A stretch of 64,000 bases of DNA from Sphingomonas sp. R-74633. Lineage in GTDB: Bacteria; Pseudomonadota; Alphaproteobacteria; Sphingomonadales; Sphingomonadaceae. The translations under genes were made by a program, and so were the position numbers. Of this stretch, positions 57,836-64,000 are shown piece by piece. The stretch's first letter is position 1, and every line of letters starts with the position of its first letter. The notes below the pieces were generated by a model, which had not been told where the DNA came from, did not search any database, and worked only from the letters and a program-made list of their open reading frames with translations. The stretch covers positions 248,001 to 312,000 of the forward strand of contig NZ_JACCFG010000003.1 of NCBI RefSeq assembly GCF_013416555.1. Reading direction: 5' to 3'.

Positions 57836-58692
57836 CAGGCGCGCTTCTTGGCCGGGGCCTTGGTGACGGGCTTGGTCTTCACGGCCTTGCTTTCCTTCGC
57901 GCCGGGCTTCTCGAGCGACTTTTTGAGCGCCGCCATCAGGTCGACCACGTTCGAGCCGCGGCTCTCCTTGCCGTCGCCCGCGTCCTCGATGATCTTCTTG
58001 CCCTTCGACTTCTTCTTGCGCTCGATCAGCTCCCTGAGCGCATCGACATAGCGATCGTGGAATTCCTTCGGATCGAACTTCGCCACCTTCTTCTCGATCA
58101 GGCTCTCCGCCAGCCCGAGCAGTTCGGGATCGGGCGCATCGTCGGGAATGTCGCGGAAATAGCCCTGCGCCTTGTTGACCTCATCGGCATAGCGCAGCGT
58201 CTCGAGCACCATACCGCGCCCGCACGGCTTCAGGCTCACCACATATTCGCGCCCGCGCATCGCCAGTTGGCCCAGCCCGACCTTGCGCGTGCGCTTCAGC
58301 GCCTCGCGCAGCACGATGAACGCTTCCTCGGCGAGGTCGTCGGCCGGCACCACGAAATAGGGCCGCTCATAATAGAGCACGTCGATCTCGTCGGCGTCGA
58401 CGAACTGGGTGAGCTCAAGCGTCTTCTTCGATTCAAGCTTCACCGCGTCGATCTCGTCCTGCTCGAGCAGGACATATTCGCCCTTCTCGACCTCGAACCC
58501 CTTCACGATCTCGTCGGGCTCGACCGCGCCGACGCCGGGCGCGACCTTCTCATATTTGATCCTTTTGCCGCTCGGCTCGTGGATCTGGTGGAAGCTGATC
58601 TGCGCGCCCGATTTGGTCGCGGTGTAGATCTCGACCGGGATCGACACGAGCGCCAGCCGTATCTGTCCCTGCCAATAGGCGCGCGCCGCCAT
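57835..58692 (-). CDS. ku: Bacterial Ku DNA end-binding protein
   Basis: 285 residues from the ATG at 58692 (GAGGAG upstream). Ku core: [96 protein letters not shown] Lys/Ala-rich tail follows, as in DNA-binding extensions of bacterial Ku. It bridges DNA ends and recruits LigD, with which it is translationally coupled. Confidence 0.96.
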   Translation of the reverse strand: MAARAYWQGQIRLALVSIPVEIYTATKSGAQISFHQIHEPSGKRIKYEKVAPGVGAVEPDEIVKGFEVEKGEYVLLEQDEIDAVKLESKKTLELTQFVDADEIDVLYYERPYFVVPADDLAEEAFIVLREALKRTRKVGLGQLAMRGREYVVSLKPCGRGMVLETLRYADEVNKAQGYFRDIPDDAPDPELLGLAESLIEKKVAKFDPKEFHDRYVDALRELIERKKKSKGKKIIEDAGDGKESRGSNVVDLMAALKKSLEKPGAKESKAVKTKPVTKAPAKKRA

Positions 58693-58782
58693 CTCGCTCT
58701 CCTCGTTGCGAAGCCGATTCAATGTGCCAGCAAAGGAGTCGTTCCTCGACACCCATTCGGGGGAGAGTTAGAGCCCCTGCGC

Positions 58783-59361
58783 ATGAGCACCGATCCCTTC
58801 GACCTGTTCGACGCCTGGTACCGCGAAGCGCGTGAAACCGAGCCCAACGACTCGAACGCGATGGCGCTGGCCACGGTCAGTGCCGACCTCCAGCCCTCGG
58901 TGCGGATGGTGCTCCTCAAGGGCCATGGCCCCGACGGCTTCGTCTTCTATACCAACCGCGAGAGCCGCAAGGCGCAGGACCTGCACGACGGCGCCAAGGT
59001 CGCGCTGCTCTTCCACTGGAAGTCGCTGCGCCGCCAGATCCGCATCGAGGGTCCGGTCAGCTTCGCCAGCGATGCCGAGAGCGACGCCTATTTCGCCAGC
59101 CGCGCCCGCGATTCGCAGCTCGGCGCCTGGGCCTCGGACCAGTCACGCCCGCTTGCCGATCGCGAGACCTTCGAGGCGCGCTTCGAGGCCGCAAAGGCCC
59201 GCTTCGAGGGGCAGGACGTCCCCCGCCCGCCGCATTGGGGCGGCTACCGCGTGACGCCCAGCGCAATCGAATTCTGGCAGGACCGCGCCCACCGCCTCCA
59301 CGAACGCCGGCTGTTCACCCGCACCGGCACCGGCTGGTCCGAGGGCCTGCTGTACCCGTGA
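58783..59361 (+). CDS. pdxH: Pyridoxamine 5'-phosphate oxidase
   Basis: 192 residues: [74 protein letters not shown], and [32 protein letters not shown]-binding and substrate residues are in place. It makes pyridoxal 5'-phosphate, the active B6 cofactor. Start at the ATG at 58783. Overlaps the CDF gene by 4 bp (GTGA). Confidence 0.96.
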   Translation: MSTDPFDLFDAWYREARETEPNDSNAMALATVSADLQPSVRMVLLKGHGPDGFVFYTNRESRKAQDLHDGAKVALLFHWKSLRRQIRIEGPVSFASDAESDAYFASRARDSQLGAWASDQSRPLADRETFEARFEAAKARFEGQDVPRPPHWGGYRVTPSAIEFWQDRAHRLHERRLFTRTGTGWSEGLLYP

Positions 59362-60266
59362 CCAACCTCGCCCGCCGCGCCGCCATCGCCAGCGTGTGCA
59401 GCGCGCTGCTGCTCGGCGCGCTCAAGGCATGGGCGGCGGTACAGACCGGATCGGTGGCGATGCTCGCCAGCCTCGCCGATTCGGCGCTGGACCTGTTCGC
59501 CTCTTTGGTCACGCTCGGCGGGGTCCACTGGGCCGCGCAGCCGGCGGACGAGAATCACCGCTTCGGCCATGGCAAGGCCGAGGCGCTGGCCGCGCTGTTC
59601 CAGGTCGTCGTCATCGCCGTCTCCGCGCTCGCCATCCTCGTCCGCGCGATCCAGCGCTTCCAGAGCGGTGATGTAGCGGCCGCGCCCGAATCGGGCATCG
59701 CGGTCAGCCTGGTCGCGATCGCCGTCACGCTCGCGCTCACCCGCTACCAGGCGCATGTCATCCGCCAGACCGGCTCGGTCGCGATCGGCGCCGACCGTAT
59801 CCACTATACCTCCGACCTGTTGCTCAACGCCGCGGTGATCGCCGCGCTGGTCATCGATGCCTGGGGCGTGCGCGGCGCCGATCCGGTGTTCGGCATCGCC
59901 ATCGCCTTCTGGCTGTTGTTCGGCGCGTGGCGCGCGAGCGAGGCGGCGATCGACCAGCTGATGGACAAGGAATGGCCTGAGGCGAAGCGCGCCGCCTTCG
60001 TCGAAGTCGCCGCGCGCAACCCCGCGCTCAAGAGCCTGCACGACCTGCGCACCCGCTCGAGCGGCAATCGCGATTTCGTCCAGTTCCACATCGCGATGCG
60101 CCCGTCGATGACGATCCTCGAGGCGCATGACGTGGTCGAGGCGCTGGAAAAGCAACTGTGCGAGGCGTTCCCGGGCACCGAGATCCTGATCCATGTCGAT
60201 CCCGAAGGCCATGTCGACGAGCCCGACAATCCGATGACCGAAGCCAATCTGCTGAAGGACAATTGA
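59358..60266 (+). CDS. fieF: Cation diffusion facilitator (FieF-like) transporter
   Basis: 302 residues from the GTG at 59358. Six membrane helices; metal sites in [14 protein letters not shown] (D-x-x-x-D) and [17 protein letters not shown] (H-x-x-x-D), and the [16 protein letters not shown] loop. The C-terminal cytoplasmic domain has [18 protein letters not shown] and [10 protein letters not shown]. Exports Zn2+ or Fe2+ against protons. Coupled to pdxH, an unrelated function. Confidence 0.93.
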   Translation: MTNLARRAAIASVCSALLLGALKAWAAVQTGSVAMLASLADSALDLFASLVTLGGVHWAAQPADENHRFGHGKAEALAALFQVVVIAVSALAILVRAIQRFQSGDVAAAPESGIAVSLVAIAVTLALTRYQAHVIRQTGSVAIGADRIHYTSDLLLNAAVIAALVIDAWGVRGADPVFGIAIAFWLLFGAWRASEAAIDQLMDKEWPEAKRAAFVEVAARNPALKSLHDLRTRSSGNRDFVQFHIAMRPSMTILEAHDVVEALEKQLCEAFPGTEILIHVDPEGHVDEPDNPMTEANLLKDN

Positions 60267-61058
60267 GTGAAGCTGCCATTCGCCCAGATCGACGCCTTTG
60301 CCGACCGCCCCTTCACCGGCAACCAGGCCGTGGTGATGCCGCTTGAAGACTGGCTGGCGGATGACGCGCTCCAGGCAATCGCGGAAGAGAATGCGGTCGC
60401 CGAGACTGCCTTCATCCTTCCCGACGCGACCGGCGAGGCCGATTTCGAGCTGCGCTGGTTCACCCCCGCGGTCGAGGTTGCGCTGTGCGGCCATGCCACG
60501 CTGGCGAGCGGCCATTTCGTGCTTTCGGCCGACCCGGCGCGGGAGCGCGTGACCTTCCGTACCCGCAAGGCGGGCGTGCTCGAAGTGCGCCGCGACGGGG
60601 AGGCCTATGCCATGGCGCTCCCCGCCTATCCGCCCGAACCCGGCGAAGTCCCCGGCCTGCTCGACGCGCTCGGCGTCGATCTCGGCGAGACGCTCCACCA
60701 CCCCAATGGCTATGACCTGACCGTGCTCGAAAGCGCCGAGGCCGTGCTGGCGGTGCGCCCCGATTTCAAGGCGCTCGCCGCGATCGGCCACACGCTCAAC
60801 ATCGTCACCGCACCGGGCACCGGCACCGACGTGATCAGCCGCGTCTTCGCCCCCGCAGCGGGGATCGACGAGGATCCGGTGACCGGATCGGCGCATTCGG
60901 TGCTGACGCCCTATTGGGCCAAGCGCCTCGGCCGCGACACGTTCAGCGCCTTCCAGGCCTCGAAGCGCGGCGGCCATGTCCTGTGCGGACTGGCCGGCGA
61001 CCGGGTGATCCTGGGCGGCAAATGCGTGACGGTGATCGTCGGCGAATTCGCGCTGTAG
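60267..61058 (+). CDS. PhzF family isomerase/epimerase
   Basis: 263 residues from the GTG directly after the CDF stop codon. PhzF features: PFAQIDAFADRPFTGNQAVVM, AEENAVAETAFIL with the catalytic Glu, FTPAVEVALCGHATLA, and VFAPAAGIDEDPVTGSAHSVLTPYW. The fold is diaminopimelate-epimerase-like. Most non-phenazine members have unknown substrates; no phenazine genes are here. It is the last gene of pdxH-CDF-phzF and is followed by a REP-like repeat. Confidence 0.93.
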   Translation: MKLPFAQIDAFADRPFTGNQAVVMPLEDWLADDALQAIAEENAVAETAFILPDATGEADFELRWFTPAVEVALCGHATLASGHFVLSADPARERVTFRTRKAGVLEVRRDGEAYAMALPAYPPEPGEVPGLLDALGVDLGETLHHPNGYDLTVLESAEAVLAVRPDFKALAAIGHTLNIVTAPGTGTDVISRVFAPAAGIDEDPVTGSAHSVLTPYWAKRLGRDTFSAFQASKRGGHVLCGLAGDRVILGGKCVTVIVGEFAL

Positions 61059-61060
61059 GC

Positions 61061-61191
61061 TCCCTCTCCCCTTGGGAGAGGGAAGGGGCCCGCGCGCGCA
61101 GCGCGTGGGAAGGGTGAGGGCAGCCTCACCTCTCTATCCTCACCCTTCCGCCGACTGCGTCGGCTCCCTCCCTCTCCCATTGGGAGAGGGA
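61061..61191. repeat. REP-like inverted repeat pair between convergent genes
   Basis: Left arm 61061-61090 (TCCCTCTCCCCTTGGGAGAGGG...) and right arm 61162-61191 are inverted copies; each contains a CCCTCTCCC...GGGAGAGGG hairpin followed by GAAGGG/GTGAGG blocks. It begins 2 bp after the phzF stop codon and ends 4 bp before the next gene, so it makes up the whole 3' region of both. Confidence 0.75.
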
Positions 61192-61195
61192 ATGA

Positions 61196-61675
61196 TCACT
61201 CCACCGCCTGATGCGCGTAGCTGAGGATGCGCGACACCCGCCAGCCATCGGGCGCCTTCTTCCACAACTGGACGAAATGCGCCTTGCCGACCAGTTTCTC
61301 CGGCCCGTCGCCCTTGCGCTCGTAGAAGACATGGTCGCCCTCCTCGATCGCGCCGAATCCCGGTACCGGATCGACGTGCAGCGTCCCGGGCAGCAGCGCA
61401 CGGCGGCTGCGCCACGCATCGGGCGCCTTCTTCGCCTCGCATCCCTTTGCATATTGCGCGACGAACGCCTCCCCGCTCGTCGCCACTACGCCGTCCCGGT
61501 CATGGTACATCTCGAAATCGGGGGTCACCAGAGACGCCATCCGCGCCGGATCGCAGCGCTCGAAGAAGGTCTCGAACAGCGCGGCATCGGCGGCCTTCAC
61601 CTCGGCGAGCAGAGCGGGATCGGGCGAAGCGGGGGCGGACTGGAACGCGAGCAGAAGTGCGGCGGCAAGCAACAT
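61196..61675 (-). CDS. Secreted SnoaL/NTF2-like protein (DUF4440 type)
   Basis: 159 residues. Signal peptide MLLAAALLLAFQSAPA, then LLAEVKAADAALFETFFERCDPARMASLVTPDFEMYHDRDGVVATSGEAFVAQYAKGC, a cone-shaped NTF2 fold helix-strand pattern, and EEGDHVFYERKGDGPEKLVGKAHFVQLWKKAPDGWRVSRILSYAHQ. A periplasmic NTF2-like protein of unknown ligand or reaction. A 26-bp near-perfect palindrome lies just before its start codon. Confidence 0.88.
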   Translation of the reverse strand: MLLAAALLLAFQSAPASPDPALLAEVKAADAALFETFFERCDPARMASLVTPDFEMYHDRDGVVATSGEAFVAQYAKGCEAKKAPDAWRSRRALLPGTLHVDPVPGFGAIEEGDHVFYERKGDGPEKLVGKAHFVQLWKKAPDGWRVSRILSYAHQAVE

Positions 61676-61686
61676 GCGGGTCTCCG

Positions 61687-61712
61687 ATGTGTGTTATTTG
61701 AATAATACACAT
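61687..61712. promoter_or_regulatory. 26-bp near-perfect palindrome at the SnoaL-type promoter
   Basis: ATGTGTGTTATT and AATAATACACAT are inverted copies with 11 of 12 matches and a 2-bp spacer. It is AT-rich against a GC-rich background and starts 11 bp upstream of the ATG. The size fits a TetR- or GntR-type operator, but no regulator gene adjoins it. Confidence 0.6.
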
Positions 61713-61900
61713 GTCCGGTCCGGACGCAAATGCACTGGCAATGTAGGATTTCGTCTGATCTAGGCTGGTCGATGCAGGCTTGCCGCACCCCCTCCGCGCC
61801 AAATCACCCGTGACCGGACACGGCCGCGCGCGCCGGTCCTGCAGAAGCTCGCGCGCGCCCGCGCGTGAGTGTCGTGACTTTCGTGACTTTCGCCGCCGAA

Positions 61901-63010
61901 TCAGGCCGGCAGCAGCTCCGCCCGCTCGGTCTCGGCGATCCAGCCGCCGCCGAGCACCCGGTCGCCGGCATAGAGCGCCGCGGCCTGGCCCGGCGCCACG
62001 CCATATTCGGGCGTCTCGAAGATCACCCGCCCGTCCTCGAGCCGCGCGGGCACCGGCTTGGCGAGGCTGCGCACCTTGGCGGTCATCGGGCCGGTAAAAC
62101 CGTCGCCCAGCCAGTTGATCCCCTCGATCCGCGCCGCACGCACCGCGAGCGCGCGCTTGGGACCGACGATCACCTGCTTGGTGACAGGATCGAGTCGCAG
62201 CACATAATAGGGCTCGGCCGCACCGCCGATTTCGAGTCCGCGGCGCTGGCCGACGGTGAAATGGATCAACCCGCGATGCTGCCCGAGCACCTTGCCCGCC
62301 TCATCGACGATATCGCCGCTGGTTTCCGCCTCGGGGCGCAGCTTCTTGACCAGGCTGGCATAGTCGCCGTCCGGCACGAAGCAGATGTCCTGGCTGTCGG
62401 GCTTGCCCGCAACGCCCAGCCCGAGTTGCGCGGCGAGTTCGCGCACCTGCGGCTTGGGCATGCCGCCCAGCGGGAAGCGCAGGAAATCGAGCTGCGCGGC
62501 GGTGGTGGCGAACAGGAAATAGCTCTGGTCGCGCGCCGGATCCTGCGCGCGATGCAGCTCGGGGCCATGCGCGCCGACGACTCGGCGGACATAATGGCCC
62601 GTCGCCAGGCAGTCGGCGCCGAGATCGCGGGCAAGCGCGAACAAATCGGTGAATTTCGGCCCCATATTGCACTTCACGCAGGGAATCGGCGTGCGGCCGG
62701 CAAGATATTCGTCGGCGAAATCGTCGATCACTTCGCTTTTGAAGCTCGACGCATGGTCGAAAACATAATGCGCGATGCCCAGCATGTCGCAGACGGCGCG
62801 GGCGTCGCGGATGTCGCGGCCGGCGCAGCACGAGCCGGCGCGGCCCACTGCCTCGCCATGGTCATAAAGCTGCAGCGTGACCCCAATCGTCTCCGCGCCG
62901 GTGGCCGCGGCGAGCCCGGCCACGACCGAGGAATCAACGCCGCCGGACATGGCGACGACGATGCGTCTGGCCTTCATCGGCCCTTCGAGCTGGAAGTCTC
63001 CTGCGGTCAT
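61901..63010 (-). CDS. mnmA: tRNA-specific 2-thiouridylase MnmA
   Basis: 369 residues from the ATG at 63010. PP-loop SGGVDSS (residues 22-28), [14 protein letters not shown] with the nucleophilic Cys, [17 protein letters not shown] with the second catalytic Cys, and [16 protein letters not shown]. It puts sulfur on U34 of tRNA Lys, Glu and Gln. An ATG four codons upstream (63022) is possible; one at MKARR (62977) would drop conserved N-terminal residues. Confidence 0.96.
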   Translation of the reverse strand: MTAGDFQLEGPMKARRIVVAMSGGVDSSVVAGLAAATGAETIGVTLQLYDHGEAVGRAGSCCAGRDIRDARAVCDMLGIAHYVFDHASSFKSEVIDDFADEYLAGRTPIPCVKCNMGPKFTDLFALARDLGADCLATGHYVRRVVGAHGPELHRAQDPARDQSYFLFATTAAQLDFLRFPLGGMPKPQVRELAAQLGLGVAGKPDSQDICFVPDGDYASLVKKLRPEAETSGDIVDEAGKVLGQHRGLIHFTVGQRRGLEIGGAAEPYYVLRLDPVTKQVIVGPKRALAVRAARIEGINWLGDGFTGPMTAKVRSLAKPVPARLEDGRVIFETPEYGVAPGQAAALYAGDRVLGGGWIAETERAELLPA

Positions 63011-63066
63011 GATCGCGGGCATTTAGGCGTTCGTGCCCGGCGGCGCCAGTCTTGGTCGGATTCCGG

Positions 63067-63078
63067 TAACCCTGGTTA
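63067..63078. promoter_or_regulatory. TAACC-N2-GGTTA dyad upstream of mnmA and the small ORF
   Basis: A perfect 5-bp inverted repeat with a 2-bp spacer in the divergent region. TTAACC-type sequences are used by CtrA in alphaproteobacteria, and a GANTC methylation site (GATTC, 63059-63063) lies 3 bp away. The link to CtrA is a guess. Confidence 0.3.
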
Positions 63079-63168
63079 AGCGCACGTTTTCACCTGCTTT
63101 ACGGACCCTTCAAGACTTCGGCGTACAAGCAGTCATCCGAACACCTTTTGTCGGATGGGTAAAACAGC

Positions 63169-63396
63169 GTGGACTTGAGTTTCGCCAGACTGGAACGCGA
63201 TGTGGCGGTTACCGCCATGCCGACCGAACTGGCGGTATTGCTGGTCGGCGTGGCGGCGCGCCAGGCGGCGAGTCCCACGGCCCGCGCACAGGCCCGATTG
63301 GCGCTGGTTGCACCGGTCGAGCAGCTGCTCGCGCCGGCGCACGGGGCCTTTCACGGTCTCGCCGCGGCGGCACTTATCCGATGGCAGAAGGAATGA
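63169..63396 (+). CDS. Small Ala-rich hypothetical protein
   Basis: 75 residues from a GTG at 63169 without a clear ribosome-binding site. Sequence such as VTAMPTELAVLLVGVAARQAASPTARAQARLAL is compatible with two or three helices; no membrane segment is long enough to be certain. I recognise no family. It could be real, as it fills the gap before sciP in the same direction, or a chance GC-rich frame. Confidence 0.4.
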   Translation: MDLSFARLERDVAVTAMPTELAVLLVGVAARQAASPTARAQARLALVAPVEQLLAPAHGAFHGLAAAALIRWQKE

Positions 63397-63500
63397 ATGG
63401 CGTGTTTACCGAGCTGTTTTAGCCCCGGTTCAAACGCGGCGAATAAGGGTCGTTTTGTTGAGTTGCGTAGCGGGGGCCCCCCGCCCCGAAAGGCGAGTAG

Positions 63501-63800
63501 ATGATTGAGAACCAGAAGATCCGTCCGGCGAAAGTGATTGGCCCGCTCGGCGAGCCGCTTACGCTCGATACGCTTCCGCCGCCCGAGACGACCCGCTGGG
63601 TCGTGCGGCGCAAGGCCGAAGTGGTGGCCGCGGTGAATGGCGGCCTGCTCAGCGTCGATGAAGTCTGCGAGCGCTATGGCCTGACCGTCGAGGAATTCGC
63701 CGGCTGGCAGCGCGCGATCGACCGTTCGGGCATGCCGGGGCTGCGCGTCACGCGCATCCAGCATTACCGCTCGCTCTACGAGCGCCAGCAGAAATATTGA
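63501..63800 (+). CDS. sciP: SciP/DUF1153 CtrA-inhibitory regulator
   Basis: 99 residues: VIGPLGEPLTLDTLPPPETTRWVVRRKAEVVAAVNGGLLSVDEVCERYGLTVEEFAGWQRAIDRSGMPGLRVTRIQ. This is DUF1153, a helix-turn-helix fold; in Caulobacter it is SciP, which binds DNA and CtrA to block CtrA-activated genes in G1 cells. The RRKAEVV and LTVEEFxxWQRAIDRxG blocks are intact. The ATG at 63501 follows GCGAGTAG. A hairpin terminator follows 25 bp after the stop codon. Confidence 0.95.
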   Translation: MIENQKIRPAKVIGPLGEPLTLDTLPPPETTRWVVRRKAEVVAAVNGGLLSVDEVCERYGLTVEEFAGWQRAIDRSGMPGLRVTRIQHYRSLYERQQKY

Positions 63801-63824
63801 GCTCCTCCCTCAAGGAGCAAATTC

Positions 63825-63852
63825 GGCCCGTCCCGGAAAACCGGGGCGGGCC
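63825..63852 (+). terminator. Intrinsic terminator of sciP
   Basis: GGCCCGTCCCGG and CCGGGGCGGGCC pair over 12 bp with one G-T type mismatch and an AAAA loop, followed by ATTTTCT. Position and U-tract fit an intrinsic terminator. Confidence 0.8.
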
Positions 63853-63977
63853 ATTTTCTATGTAAATACCGAAAGTTCCCGAGCCGGTGCAAAATATCGG
63901 TACGGAACCAACATGACTATCCGCTCATTTTTCCTTCCGTCGCCCGGGTCCGCCGGGCCGTAACAAAGGAGGGACTT

Positions 63978-64000
63978 ATGGTAGGTCTTATCGTTTGGCT
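63978..64000 (+). CDS. Start of a small hydrophobic protein, cut by the window edge
   Basis: An ATG with AAAGGAGGGA six bases upstream opens MVGLIVW at the right edge. The very strong ribosome-binding site and the hydrophobic start recall GlsB/YeaQ/YmgE-type stress membrane proteins, but seven residues cannot decide it. Confidence 0.5.

Overview
The window is high-GC, gene-dense chromosome of an alphaproteobacterium, most probably Sphingomonas or a close sphingomonad. The reasons are a rimP-nusA-ylxR-infB-rbfA operon, an imuA-imuB-dnaE2 mutasome behind an alphaproteobacterial GAAC-N7-GAAC SOS box, a DUF1153/SciP cell-cycle regulator, a branched-chain 2-oxoacid dehydrogenase operon and a TonB-dependent receptor. 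I see no rRNA, tRNA, CRISPR array, prophage or insertion sequence. Nearly all intergenic gaps are under 300 bp.

Left part (1-13.8 kb): the first codons of thymidine kinase at the edge, a small secreted protein, then the minus-strand rimP, nusA, tautomerase, ylxR, infB, thioesterase, rbfA operon. Two tandem S9 peptidases, a lipoprotein sugar dehydrogenase and two overlapping hotdog thioesterases follow.

13.9-28.2 kb: the most novel-looking locus is a 54-codon ORF, too short for ordinary ORF calling, coupled by an ATGA overlap to a HEAT-like protein, which overlaps a protein with a cupin-like HDH...H pattern. An atypical response regulator comes next. I suggest a peptide-modification or related peptide-linked system of unknown product. 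After it come crotonase, DUF427 and thiolase genes, an ArsR-VOC-SRPBCC-SRPBCC operon with paired palindromes at its start, RarD, and a BCKDH operon (E1a, E1b, E2) running into GNAT, PP2C and YciI genes.

28.3-38.4 kb: SOS mutagenesis cassette imuA-imuB-dnaE2 with a 2H RNA ligase/phosphodiesterase translationally coupled at its end, then an MGMT, a fumarylacetoacetate hydrolase family protein and purA. imuB carries an in-frame palindromic repeat of the kind otherwise found between genes.

38.4-51.2 kb: two small secreted low-complexity proteins (one LEA-like), then a long minus-strand run: ATP-grasp/alpha-E fusion, transglutaminase, DnaJ-type chaperone, BrkB, fabI, GNAT, aroC. A plus-strand operon of a CHASE2 sensor without output domain, a small secreted protein and an M48 metalloprotease with a repeat-like tail follows.

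51.2-64 kb: TonB-dependent siderophore-type receptor with DUF4198 and a Fur-like dyad, acyltransferase, ligD-ku (NHEJ), pdxH-CDF-phzF, a SnoaL/NTF2-type protein behind a 26-bp near-perfect palindrome, mnmA, sciP, and the start of one more gene at the right edge. DNA repair functions (mutasome, MGMT, NHEJ) are unusually well represented. REP-like inverted-repeat pairs sit mostly where convergent genes meet.
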